33,505 nt of DNA from JACTMJ01 sp039812845 (GCA_039812845.1 JBDIBK010000034.1:1-33505); one strand, 5' to 3'; shown: positions 1-8,138, numbered from the stretch's first letter. The notes: a model not told the origin generated them from the letters alone. Made by a program: numbers and translations.

Positions 1-3
1 GCG

Positions 4-276
4 CTAGGAATCGTGACCCTGCGCCATCTGGCGGCCCTTGTTGACGAGTCCCGACGCTTCGTCAACGAGTTCCTTCCCTTTCTCATACAGGGAACGGCCA
101 TAATCTATGGCACCGCGGCTTTTCTCAGCGATCGCGTCCCGCCCAGACTGCGTGCGGCGTCGAATCATCCTCCGCGTTACCCGCCCCGATTGAGGAGCAA
201 ACAGAAGTGCGGCACCGGCACCGATGGTCATACCCGCCAGAAACCAGATCACACTGACGCCCGAATCTTCTCTCAT
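4..276 (-). CDS. YtxH-like small membrane-anchored protein
   Basis: This 90-residue protein resembles the YtxH/general-stress family. A short N-terminal hydrophobic segment (about residues 8-27, ending in the family-typical LLFAPQSG) anchors it in the membrane. It is followed by a basic stretch (RRMIRRR) and a helical, charged tail like those of YtxH proteins. A good ribosome binding site (AAGGAG, about 10 bases upstream of the ATG) supports the start. The family is linked to envelope or general stress, but its molecular role is not defined. The gene points leftward out of the window, so any downstream operon partner is not visible. The assignment rests on the GxxxGxxxGLLFAPxxG-type N-terminus rather than on any catalytic motif. 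Confidence 0.75.
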   Translation of the reverse strand: MREDSGVSVIWFLAGMTIGAGAALLFAPQSGRVTRRMIRRRTQSGRDAIAEKSRGAIDYGRSLYEKGKELVDEASGLVNKGRQMAQGHDS

Positions 277-956
277 ACCTACGCTTCTCCTTATTTGTCA
301 TTGTACTGGATCGCCCGAAAATCGGACTATTGCGTTCAAGCGTTTAGAAGAACTATTGGGTTCTCCGTTTCGCCGGAAACGGCGTCCGGGGGTCATCCAG
401 TGCCCTCTTTCTATCGCTGGCCGAATTGGAGGGCATCGCAAGGACGCCCCGCGGCGTCCCTGTTGTCGAAGGGAAGAAAAGGGCTTAAGAAACTCGGTTG
501 GGCAGGATGGTCTGGAGGTTTGAACCAGTGCGGAGGCTGACAGGTGGTGATTGGATGATCTGATGGAGGATCAACCCTGTTGTTCCTAAGCCGCTTACGA
601 TCTTCTCCCTTCCAATTGCAAATAGGTGGCCATTCTCCCGCTTGGATTTTGCCGACAGGCGATTCTCCAACCGATCTCGCGGTATTCCTTAAGTTATTCC
701 GTACTCTTCGCGTTCAGATCTGTTTGACATAGGCAACGGTTTCCCCGGCGCAACCCGCAGAATTTACCGAGTCCTAGGAGTTTTTTGGGTAACGATTACG
801 TATCCGTCATGGTTCCCCTCGTTCCTTCGCGTCGCCCTCCACCGGGTGGGACCCGGCGGAAAAGTAGCGATAGAATGAAAGCGCGAAACTCGACCTTCTG
901 GAACTCCAGCGATAGTTAGCGCCCAACGGGGATTTCTTCGGCCTAAAGCGATTTCT
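277..956. other. 680-base intergenic region without a convincing gene
   Basis: The region separates the divergently transcribed ytxH-like and PIG-L-like genes. Open frames here are short, lack good ribosome binding sites and have no recognisable products. A perfect 7-bp stem with a 4-base loop lies at 365-382 (CCGTTTC/GAAACGG). A TAGAAT hexamer at 871-876 could be a -10 box for the PIG-L gene, but no matching -35 is seen. No tRNA or other structured RNA was recognised. The length leaves room for promoters of both genes and possibly a small RNA. Confidence 0.5.
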
Positions 957-3536
957 ATGCTCTCTACCCTCCTTTGCCGTCGCGCACGGCAATACGCCGC
1001 CTCTGCCCTTTGCTCCTTCCTCATTCTTGCCCTTATTCCGCCGCTGTCCGGGCAGAAGAACCTCGCGGGCGCGGATCGAATCTATTCCTCGCTGGAAGAA
1101 CTTCAGGTTACCGGCAGCGCCCTGATGGTCGCGGCCCATCCGGACGACGAGAATACCGCCGTCATCGCCTATTTCTCCAGAGGCCGCCATGTGCGGATGG
1201 GCTACCTCTCTCTCAATCGCGGCGAAGGCGGGCAAAATCTTCTGGGTCCGGAACAGGGGACCCTGGTCGGGGTGATCCGCACCCAGGAACTGCTTCGCGC
1301 GCGGGAGATCGATGGCGGCGTGCAGTTCTTTACCCGCGTGATCGACTTCGGGTACTCAAAGACGGCTGAGGAAACGCTTGCAAAGTGGGGGCGTGAGAAC
1401 GCTCTGCGCGATGTCGTTTGGGTGATCCGCAAGTTCCAGCCCGATATCGTCATCAATCGGTTCTCCGGCACCCCCAGCGATGGACACGGGAATCATCAGG
1501 CCTCGGCGCTGCTGGGGAAGGAGGCCTTCCGCGCGGCGGCCGACCCCACGCGTTTCCCCGATCAACTGAAATGGGTGAAGCCCTGGCAGGCCAAGCGGCT
1601 CTTTTGGAATACCTATTCCTGGCGACGTGTGGACGAGCAACTCAAGGCTTCCGATCCGCGCCTGACGCTGCCCACCGGCGAGTTCAACCCCGTGCTCGGC
1701 TACTCTTACCAGGAGATTGCGGGAATGAGCCGCAGCCAGCACCGCAGCCAGACCATGGGCTCGCCCCAGCGCAAAGGGGAAGCGCGCGACTATCTCGTGC
1801 TGCTCGACGGGGAGCCCGCCACGAATGACCCGTTTGAAGGAATCGATCTCAGTTGGGGGCGTGTCCCAGGCGCTGAGCGCGTCGGCGCATTGCTCCGCCA
1901 GGCGCGGGACCAGTTCGATTTCGCGCACCCCGCGAAGAGTGTCCCAACCCTGCTGGCCGCCCGGGCCGCCATGCTCGCTCTTGATCGCACCCCGCTCGTG
2001 GAACGAAAGCTCCGGGATCTCGAAGAAACCATCGCGCTTTGCACCGGGTTGTGGCTGGACGCCTCCTCCACGGTCTACGAGATTGTGCCCGGCGAAAGCC
2101 TCTCCGTGAACCTGGAAATGGTCAACCGCTCAAAAATTCCAATGACGGTGGAATCGGCCGTCATCGAAGGAGCCAAGGGGGAACCGGCCGCTTTGTCGGA
2201 AGCGGTGCCGCTCCTAGAGAACCGGCGCGAAGTGAAGCCGCTCCGCATTCCCTTGCCTCTGGATTTTCCGATCACACAGCCTTACTGGCTTAAAGAGCCG
2301 CCTAGGAATGACCGCTATCAGGTGGAGCCCGAAGACTACTCCATGATCGGGCAACCGGAAACCCCTGCGGCGTTGAGGGCTCGCATCCGGGTGCGCATGG
2401 GCGAGGGCGATTCCGCGCAAGAGATCGAATACCGCCGCCCGGTGCAGCATCGCTATGTGGACCCTCTTTATGGCGAGCTTACGCGTCCGCTCGTGGTAAC
2501 GCCCGCGGTCACCCTTCACCTTGCGCAAGGCAGTCTGATCTTCCCCACCGCCGCGCCCAAACAGGTGAGCCTCACCCTCACCAGCCATCGTTCCGGGCTG
2601 AGCGGCGAATCCGCGCTTCAGGTCCCAGCCGGCTGGAGCGTGAAGCCCGCTTCCGCGCCCTTCCAGATGGCAGGAGCTCACGAGATGGTAACCGTCGATT
2701 TCGAAATCACCCCTCCGCGCACGGAGCGGGACGCCGTCCTCAACGCGTCCGCCACGGTGGATGGTGTCTCCTATCGGCGTGGAATGACCGTGGTCAGTTA
2801 TCCCCATATCCCGCCACAGGCCGTCTTCTTCCCGGAGACCGCGCGGATTGTTCGCGAGCCCGTCGAACTTCTCTCCCGCGAAATCGGATACGTGATGGGG
2901 GCCGGAGACGACATCCCGCAAGCGCTCAAACAGATCGGCGCTCACGTCACCCTGCTCAGTGAAGCGGACCTCACCCGCGGCGATCTCTCCCGTTTCGATG
3001 CCATCGTCGCCGGCGTCCGCGCCTACAATACCCGGCCGGACCTCGTGGCCAGCCATCAGCGCCTTCTCAACTACATGGCCCATGGCGGCACTTTCCTGGT
3101 GCAATATAACACAACCCAGAATTTGGGTGCCGGCGCGTCCGATCCCGGCACGGGATTGCAGATTGGCCCGTATCCGCTTGAAATTGGGCGAGACCGCGTG
3201 AGCGTTGAGGATGCTCCCGTCACGATTCTCAAGCCCAGCCATCCTCTCCTCAATCTCCCGAATAAGATCCGTCCGGAGGATTTTTCCGGATGGGTGCAGG
3301 AGCGCGGGCTGTACTTTCCCTCAAAGTTCGATGCCCGGTATGAAACGGTCGTCGCCTCTCACGACCCCGGCGAGAAACCGCTTGCCAGCGGCATCCTCTG
3401 CACAAAATTCGGCAAGGGCGTCTTCATCTATACGAGCTATTCCTGGTTTCGCGAATTGCCGGCCGGCGTTCCCGGCGCGTTTCGCATTTTTGCCAACCTG
3501 CTTAGCGCCGGCAAGACCGTGTCCGCTACTCCGTAG
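957..3536 (+). CDS. Secreted PIG-L/LmbE-family deacetylase, multidomain
   Basis: This 859-residue protein has an N-terminal signal peptide (hydrophobic core about residues 14-31) followed by a PIG-L/LmbE deacetylase domain. The zinc-binding signature AHPDDE is at residues 60-65, and a later GHGNHQAS motif supplies the second histidine region. PIG-L enzymes are zinc-dependent hydrolases that remove acetyl groups from N-acetylglucosamine-type substrates; the substrate here is unknown. The middle contains a stretch like the NEW3 immunoglobulin-like domain (around residues 520-590, with P-GW and FEITPP). The last 230 residues look like a class-I glutamine-amidotransferase or ThuA-like fold (FDAIVAGVRAYN, followed by a GG-F motif). 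The protein is far longer than single-domain LmbE proteins of about 230-280 residues, a layout seen in acidobacterial and Bacteroidetes-type secreted enzymes. Confidence 0.85.
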   Translation: MLSTLLCRRARQYAASALCSFLILALIPPLSGQKNLAGADRIYSSLEELQVTGSALMVAAHPDDENTAVIAYFSRGRHVRMGYLSLNRGEGGQNLLGPEQGTLVGVIRTQELLRAREIDGGVQFFTRVIDFGYSKTAEETLAKWGRENALRDVVWVIRKFQPDIVINRFSGTPSDGHGNHQASALLGKEAFRAAADPTRFPDQLKWVKPWQAKRLFWNTYSWRRVDEQLKASDPRLTLPTGEFNPVLGYSYQEIAGMSRSQHRSQTMGSPQRKGEARDYLVLLDGEPATNDPFEGIDLSWGRVPGAERVGALLRQARDQFDFAHPAKSVPTLLAARAAMLALDRTPLVERKLRDLEETIALCTGLWLDASSTVYEIVPGESLSVNLEMVNRSKIPMTVESAVIEGAKGEPAALSEAVPLLENRREVKPLRIPLPLDFPITQPYWLKEPPRNDRYQVEPEDYSMIGQPETPAALRARIRVRMGEGDSAQEIEYRRPVQHRYVDPLYGELTRPLVVTPAVTLHLAQGSLIFPTAAPKQVSLTLTSHRSGLSGESALQVPAGWSVKPASAPFQMAGAHEMVTVDFEITPPRTERDAVLNASATVDGVSYRRGMTVVSYPHIPPQAVFFPETARIVREPVELLSREIGYVMGAGDDIPQALKQIGAHVTLLSEADLTRGDLSRFDAIVAGVRAYNTRPDLVASHQRLLNYMAHGGTFLVQYNTTQNLGAGASDPGTGLQIGPYPLEIGRDRVSVEDAPVTILKPSHPLLNLPNKIRPEDFSGWVQERGLYFPSKFDARYETVVASHDPGEKPLASGILCTKFGKGVFIYTSYSWFRELPAGVPGAFRIFANLLSAGKTVSATP

Positions 3537-3610
3537 GATTCTCCGCAACATCCCGGCCGCGAAAATCGCCGCCCCCTCGCCCAAACCGGGGAATCGGGTC
3601 CCGAGCAAAA

Positions 3611-3648
3611 GAAAACGGCCGGAGCGACACACATGTTCGCTCCGGCCG
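3611..3648 (-). terminator. Rho-independent terminator of the Gfo/Idh/MocA gene
   Basis: A perfect 12-bp stem (CGGCCGGAGCGA at 3616-3627 pairing with 3637-3648) encloses a 9-base loop. Read on the minus strand it is followed by TTTTCTTTT, the usual U-tract. It begins about 30 bases past the stop codon of the minus-strand oxidoreductase. Read on the plus strand the stem lacks a T-tract, so for the convergent deacetylase gene it would be at best a weak or Rho-assisted stop. Confidence 0.85.
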
Positions 3649-3678
3649 CATTCACCACAAGGTCGCGGGTTTCGATGG

Positions 3679-4968
3679 TTACCCGTAGATAAATTTGCGG
3701 TTCTTGGCGTCCCAGGTCACCTTCGTGCCTCTGCGATAGCTCTGCGTGGCCATGTGTCCGGGGATGGCGGCTTCCTGCCCAACCGACAGCGGGGCGATCG
3801 CCTTTTCCTTGCCCTGAATCGCCCGCACCCAGTTCACAAAGTGGGCGTGCGTGGCATCGGGCTGCTGGAAGTCCTTGATGTAGTCGAGTTCCAACGGCTT
3901 CAGGCCCTTGAGCCGCTCCGGGTTCAGAGCCGCGCCAAAGTCTTCCGGGAAGTAGCGGAGCTTCTTGCGGCCAATCACCTCGATCATGCCGAAATCGCCC
4001 AGGAATTGTTCCCCGTAATCGAAATACTTGTTGCCGAAGTAGCTCGAATAGTTGAGGTGGAACTTGTTCGGGTATTCATAGATCGCGGAGAGGCAATCCG
4101 GCACCTCGCGGTCGTCGGGCCAGCGGTAAATGCCGCCCGAAGCCTGGCACTGCGTCGGCAGCGGGTTCGAGAGAATGAAGTTGCTGATGTCGGTCTGGTG
4201 AACCAGCAGATCCGTCGAAATGCCGCTCGAGTAGTCCCAATAATTCCGCCACTGGAAGTAGCGTTCCTTGCTGTAAGGCCGTTTCGGGGCGTCGCCGAGA
4301 AAGCGGTTGAAATCGGTGTTGGCGGGCGTTGTATCCGCGGGGATCGTGTAGCGCCAGGGCCGCGGCGCGCCCGCTTGCTTTTCGGTGAAGTTGCGATACC
4401 AGAACGCACGCACGTAGTGTACGTCGCCAATCTTGCCTTCGCCGATCATTTCCTTGGCGGTCTGATAAAGCTTGTTGCTGCGGTTCTGCGTGCCCACCTG
4501 GGTCACAACGTTCGTTTTGGCGGCCAGATCGACGAGTTCGAACCCTTCTTCGATCAGGTGCGAAAGCGGCTTCTCCACATAGATGTGCTTCTTCGCGCGA
4601 AGCGCCGCCATCGTCATCGGGTAATGGAGATGCTCGGGCGTCATGATAACAACGGCGTCGACGTCCTTGTCGGCGAGCAGATCGTTGTAATCGTGGATGG
4701 TCTTGGGCGTGTTCCCGCCCACCGTCTGGATGATGTCTTTGCCGTTGTTCAGCGCGCCTGCGTAAGTGTCGCATACGGCGGTGGCAACCACGCTGCCCTT
4801 GTTCGCTTCGAGCATGGCTTTCAGGCAGTAGGCGCCCCGGCCGCCAACCCCGATCCAGCCAACGCGAACCTGGCTATTGGTGTTCTGTGCCTGAAGAAAT
4901 GCCGGTGCCGCGGCCGCAGCCACCCCGGCGGAGGTCTGGACGAAGCTTCGACGCGTCACATCGCTCAT
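3679..4968 (-). CDS. Tat-exported Gfo/Idh/MocA-family oxidoreductase
   Basis: The protein has 429 residues. The N-terminus is a twin-arginine signal (TRRSF at 5-9, then an alanine-rich hydrophobic stretch to about residue 25), so the enzyme is probably exported folded with its cofactor. The Rossmann fold starts with VGWIGVGGRG (36-45). The family EKP motif, whose lysine is catalytic, is at 132-134 (VEKPLSH). Family members are NAD(P)-dependent sugar or inositol dehydrogenases, and the Tat-exported branch often keeps the cofactor tightly bound. Substrate specificity cannot be read from sequence. A strong ribosome binding site (AGGAGAG, about 8 bases upstream) fixes the ATG start. The gene is single, with its own terminator downstream, and is divergent from the biotin carboxylase operon. 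Confidence 0.92.
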   Translation of the reverse strand: MSDVTRRSFVQTSAGVAAAAAPAFLQAQNTNSQVRVGWIGVGGRGAYCLKAMLEANKGSVVATAVCDTYAGALNNGKDIIQTVGGNTPKTIHDYNDLLADKDVDAVVIMTPEHLHYPMTMAALRAKKHIYVEKPLSHLIEEGFELVDLAAKTNVVTQVGTQNRSNKLYQTAKEMIGEGKIGDVHYVRAFWYRNFTEKQAGAPRPWRYTIPADTTPANTDFNRFLGDAPKRPYSKERYFQWRNYWDYSSGISTDLLVHQTDISNFILSNPLPTQCQASGGIYRWPDDREVPDCLSAIYEYPNKFHLNYSSYFGNKYFDYGEQFLGDFGMIEVIGRKKLRYFPEDFGAALNPERLKGLKPLELDYIKDFQQPDATHAHFVNWVRAIQGKEKAIAPLSVGQEAAIPGHMATQSYRRGTKVTWDAKNRKFIYG

Positions 4969-5045
4969 GGAAGATCTCTCCTCTGGAATCGGGATTTTAT
5001 CGTACCTAGAATATCAGGACGCGCCGCATTCTTGAGAGGATACAT

Positions 5046-5070
5046 GCGGCCGGCACTCGCCGCCGGCCGC
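5046..5070. repeat. Strong GC-rich inverted repeat upstream of the biotin carboxylase gene
   Basis: A perfect 9-bp inverted repeat (GCGGCCGGC / GCCGGCCGC) has a 7-base spacer. It lies in the 145-base divergent region between the oxidoreductase and biotin carboxylase starts. No T-tract follows on either strand, so it is not a normal intrinsic terminator. It could be a protein-binding operator or a chance result of the very GC-rich sequence. Confidence 0.4.
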
Positions 5071-5097
5071 GAGCCGAGGCGAAGACAGGCCCCAGCC

Positions 5098-5106
5098 TGC
5101 TACAAT
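5098..5106 (+). promoter_or_regulatory. Possible extended -10 promoter element for the biotin carboxylase operon
   Basis: TGCTACAAT fits an extended -10 element (TGn plus TACAAT). The last base is only 7 bases before the ATG at 5114, and no Shine-Dalgarno sequence lies between. If used, transcription would start at or next to the ATG and give a leaderless mRNA. No good -35 hexamer is visible. The call comes from sequence matching only. Confidence 0.35.
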
Positions 5107-5113
5107 CCGGACG

Positions 5114-6622
5114 ATGTTCCGCAAGGTGCTGGTCGCGAATCGCGGCGAAATTGCCGTTCGAATTATCCGGGCGTTGCGCGAGTTTGAGATCGAATCGGTG
5201 GCGGTGTATTCCGACGTGGACCGCGCCGCTTTGCACGTCCGCATGGCCGACGAAGCGGTTTGCCTGGGCGCGGCCGATTCGAGGGAAAGCTACCTCAATA
5301 TCGAACGCGTGGTGGAGGCGGCGCGGCGCACGGGCGCGGACGCCGTGCATCCCGGCTACGGATTCCTCAGTGAAAACGCGGATTTCGCGCAGGCCTGCGT
5401 CGATGCCGGTCTCACGTTCATCGGCCCCTCGCCCGACACCATCCGCCGAATGGGCTCGAAAACGGCCGCGCGCGCCATCGCGCGGGAGGCTGGAGTGCCC
5501 ACAGTTCCAGGCGCTGCCGGAGCCGTGAGCGAACTCAGCGAGGCGCTGGCAATTGCGGCGGAAGTGGGTTACCCGGTCTTGCTCAAGGCGGCGGCCGGCG
5601 GCGGCGGAAAGGGAATGCGGCTCGTCTCCTCGCCGGGCGAAATGCAGGCGGCAATCCGCGATGCGTCGAGCGAAGCCGAGCGCGCCTTCCACGACGCCCG
5701 AGTCTACATAGAAAAGGCCGTCGTTCGGCCGCGCCACATTGAAATTCAGGTTCTAGGCGATCAGCATGGAAATCTCATTCATTTGGGAGAGCGAGAATGC
5801 TCCCTGCAGCGCCGCCACCAGAAGGTGATCGAAGAATGCCCTTCCCCGCTGATGGCGATTCACCCGGAACTGCGGGAGCGGATGGGCGAAGCCGCTTGCC
5901 GTGCGGCCCGTGCGGCCGGATACTACAACGCTGGCACGGTCGAGTTTCTGGTGGATTCGTCGCTCAACTTTTACTTTCTCGAAATGAACACCCGCCTTCA
6001 GGTGGAGCATCCGGTGACGGAACTGGTAACCGGGCTCGACCTGGTGCACCAGCAGTTACGAATTGCGGCAGGCGAACGCCTGGAGATCTCTCAGCGGGAC
6101 GTGCGCTGGCGGGGCTCCGCCATGGAATGCCGCATCTATGCCGAGGATCCCGAAAACGGCTTTCTTCCCTCGCCGGGCCTCATCACACGCCTGCACCGGC
6201 CCACCGGACCCGGCGTTCGGCTCGACGCGGGCGTCTACCTCGGCTGGACGATTCCGATGGAATACGATCCCCTCGTCGCGAAGCTCTCCGTTCACGCGGA
6301 GAACCGCCACCTGGCCATCGCCCGCCTCCGCGGCGCGCTTGAAGAGTATTCGGTGAACGGCGTGAAGACGACCATTTCCTTCTTCCACCAGATTCTCAAC
6401 GACACCGAGTTTCGCGCCGGGCATCTGCACACGGGCTTCATTGAGGAATACATGGCGAGGCGCGGCAAAGAGACGCCGGACGAAAAGGTGGTGGAGATGG
6501 CGGCGCTCGCTGGAGCGCTCGCGGCGACGCGCGGCAACGGCGTCCTCCGTTCCTCCGGCGTCGCGGCTCGGCCCGCCGCCAGCCGCTGGCGCTCCTCGGG
6601 GCGGGCGAGAGGTTTGCGATGA
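5114..6622 (+). CDS. accC: Biotin carboxylase subunit of an acyl-CoA carboxylase
   Basis: This 502-residue enzyme carboxylates the biotin carried on the carrier protein, using ATP and bicarbonate. The N-terminal biotin carboxylase domain begins MFRKVLVANRGEIAVRI. The ATP-grasp glycine loop GGGGKGM is at 162-168, VIEECPSP at 238-245, and the catalytic LEMNTRLQVEHPVTE region at 289-303. The C-terminal biotin carboxylase domain ends near residue 450. A roughly 50-residue Arg/Ala-rich tail then follows that I cannot assign. The next gene, which starts inside its stop codon (ATGA overlap), encodes the biotin carrier. This split arrangement resembles propionyl-/methylcrotonyl-/geranyl-CoA carboxylase alpha subunits as much as acetyl-CoA carboxylase. 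No carboxyltransferase gene is adjacent, so the acyl-CoA substrate is undetermined and the symbol is generic. Confidence 0.9.
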   Translation: MFRKVLVANRGEIAVRIIRALREFEIESVAVYSDVDRAALHVRMADEAVCLGAADSRESYLNIERVVEAARRTGADAVHPGYGFLSENADFAQACVDAGLTFIGPSPDTIRRMGSKTAARAIAREAGVPTVPGAAGAVSELSEALAIAAEVGYPVLLKAAAGGGGKGMRLVSSPGEMQAAIRDASSEAERAFHDARVYIEKAVVRPRHIEIQVLGDQHGNLIHLGERECSLQRRHQKVIEECPSPLMAIHPELRERMGEAACRAARAAGYYNAGTVEFLVDSSLNFYFLEMNTRLQVEHPVTELVTGLDLVHQQLRIAAGERLEISQRDVRWRGSAMECRIYAEDPENGFLPSPGLITRLHRPTGPGVRLDAGVYLGWTIPMEYDPLVAKLSVHAENRHLAIARLRGALEEYSVNGVKTTISFFHQILNDTEFRAGHLHTGFIEEYMARRGKETPDEKVVEMAALAGALAATRGNGVLRSSGVAARPAASRWRSSGRARGLR

Positions 6623-7137
6623 TCGTGAAGCACCAGTTGAATGGGGAAGTCGTGAGCGTCGAGTTTCGTGTTTCCGGCGGCGACGTCGTGTACAGGGTGA
6701 TTCATGAAGGCCGCGACGCTCCCCCGTTCCAGACAGCCAGCCACGTGGAGGCGGAACCCGGCGTATTCTCGCTGATTTGCGGTTTGCGCAGTTTCGACGT
6801 GCGCCTGGAGCACGCGCACTATGGGACGATGGCGCAGCATCGTTCGAGCCGCGTGTTGCTCGAACCGGTAAACCGGGGCCGGGGGCGCGGGGAAGCTGGC
6901 GGTGCCGCAAGCCCCACGCCGGTCAAGGCGGCGATGCCGGGCAGGGTGATCCGTGTGCTCGCCGCGGAGGGAGAAAGCGTCTCCGCCGGGCAAGGTCTGG
7001 TCGTGCTCGAAGCGATGAAGATGCAAAACGAAATCAATGCGCCGCGCGCCGGAGTCGTAAGGCACTTGGCCGTGTCGGAGGGGGCCGTCGTTGCGGCGGG
7101 CGCGCTGCTTTGTCTGCTCGAAAATCCGGCGGAATAA
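6619..7137 (+). CDS. Biotin carboxyl carrier protein (biotin/lipoyl attachment)
   Basis: This 172-residue protein ends in a biotinyl domain (about 100-170). The canonical biotinylation motif EAMKMQNE is at 131-138, with the modified lysine predicted at residue 134. The N-terminal 95 residues form a separate beta-rich region resembling the BT (BC-CT interaction) domain of acyl-CoA carboxylase alpha subunits. A Gly/Arg-rich linker joins the two. Its start codon overlaps the biotin carboxylase stop (ATGA, 6619-6622), so the two are probably translationally coupled in one operon. Together they look like a propionyl-CoA carboxylase-type alpha chain split into two polypeptides. It is longer than, and lacks the N-terminus of, typical AccB. 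Confidence 0.88.
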   Translation: MIVKHQLNGEVVSVEFRVSGGDVVYRVIHEGRDAPPFQTASHVEAEPGVFSLICGLRSFDVRLEHAHYGTMAQHRSSRVLLEPVNRGRGRGEAGGAASPTPVKAAMPGRVIRVLAAEGESVSAGQGLVVLEAMKMQNEINAPRAGVVRHLAVSEGAVVAAGALLCLLENPAE

Positions 7138-7166
7138 CGGGATCGCAGGTTCTCAGCGTGCCCAAA

Positions 7167-7808
7167 CTAGAGCCGAGCCGCGGGCACAACGTCCGCCGCC
7201 GGAGAATCCCGATGCAGCGTGTGAAAGAAACAGTCGCGATGGAGGCTGTCTTTCACAAGGCAACCCTCCCGCCGGTTAAGCTCGCACTGAATGCACATCT
7301 CTGAAGGATTGCCGGCCGCCCGCATCACGCTTGCGGTGAGCCGGTCGAGAACGCGGCGCATACCCGCCAATTCTTCCCCGCCGGAGTCACTCCAAATTTC
7401 ATTGAGCTTTAACTGGAGACGCTCCAAAAAGGCACTCGCCAATGCACCCCCTTCCGGGCTCAGCGTGAGGCGAACATGACGGCGGTCCTGGGTATCGACG
7501 CTCCGCTCCAGCAGATTCTGCCGGGCCAAGCGGTCAACGGCCTTGCTCGCGGCTGCCGTGCTCACACCCAGATAGGCGGCCACCTCGGTAACGTTCGCAA
7601 CCGGAGTCGTCGCAAAAATCTCCAGCAATTTCCATTGCGAGCGGCTAAGGCGGTCACCCGCCAGTTCCGCGTGCAATCGCGCCTCCAGCGCTTCCTGAAT
7701 CGCAAGGCTCAGCATTCGCGCAGCTCCAAGCAACTGTGCGCTTGGGCCCGCTGACGGCACCCCGTTTACACGCGGGATGCGATTCAACACTCCTGCGTCG
7801 TGCCCCAT
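7167..7808 (-). CDS. MarR-family transcriptional regulator with C-terminal cysteine cluster
   Basis: The protein has 213 residues from the ATG at 7808. An in-frame TTG at 7829 would add seven; neither has a strong ribosome binding site. The winged helix-turn-helix lies around residues 57-118 (VTEVAAYLGVSTAAASKAVD as recognition region, DRRHVRLTLSPEG as wing), typical of MarR dimers that bind palindromic operators. After the core, a tail carries four cysteines at about 172, 175, 183 and 193 (C-x2-C-x7-C-x9-C) with histidines at 190 and 196. This could bind a metal or an Fe-S cluster, or act as a redox switch. It is convergent with the biotin carrier gene and divergent from the TRIP13-like gene, so it may regulate itself, the cassette, or neither. 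Confidence 0.88.
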   Translation of the reverse strand: MGHDAGVLNRIPRVNGVPSAGPSAQLLGAARMLSLAIQEALEARLHAELAGDRLSRSQWKLLEIFATTPVANVTEVAAYLGVSTAAASKAVDRLARQNLLERSVDTQDRRHVRLTLSPEGGALASAFLERLQLKLNEIWSDSGGEELAGMRRVLDRLTASVMRAAGNPSEMCIQCELNRREGCLVKDSLHRDCFFHTLHRDSPAADVVPAARL

Positions 7809-7829
7809 AAAGGTTGTTAATTGGTTCAA

Positions 7830-8138
7830 AAAAGCTCTAGCTCATCGTATCTCCGATTCTGTGTGGCACCAAGAAAAATCGACCTAATTGGACTCCAGAT
7901 TGTACAGATAGTACTGTCTTGACCTTCTCGAAACAGTCACAACCGATGCGAAATCTAGACTCACCGCCTCGGAACCCTCTCCACATTCCAATCCATCTTC
8001 GCCAGCTACCTATCGTAAGTCCTATATGGAACTAGTACTTACATTTGGTACTCCTCCATCCCATACCGACGTGAAATTCTGCTGGCATTTTGGAAAAACA
8101 CCCCTAAAATAAGTTCAGGCTGCGATCTGGGATTTGAG
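7830..8138. other. Non-coding divergent region between marR-like and TRIP13-like genes
   Basis: About 310 bases that look visibly less GC-rich than the flanking genes, with no convincing gene. AGTACT occurs at 7910-7915 and 8034-8039. GGTACTCC occurs at 8047-8054 and again at 8172-8179. AGTAC and GTACT at 8034-8052 form a short inverted repeat with a 9-base spacer. These are candidate operator half-sites for the MarR protein or promoter-proximal repeats; none is long enough to be sure. Promoters for both divergent genes should lie here, but no good -35/-10 pair was identified. Confidence 0.4.

Noticed and set aside
510..535. tRNA-like GGTTTGAACC near 517
   Set aside because: It resembles a T-loop, but no acceptor stem, anticodon arm or D-arm can be folded around it.
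485..670. 61-codon minus-strand open frame in the first intergenic region
   Set aside because: No ribosome binding site, no recognisable product and ordinary length for chance.
3205..5187. 660-codon plus-strand open frame
   Set aside because: It runs antisense across the oxidoreductase gene and the end of the deacetylase gene, both with clear family motifs. Its translation shows no domain; it is a GC-rich shadow.
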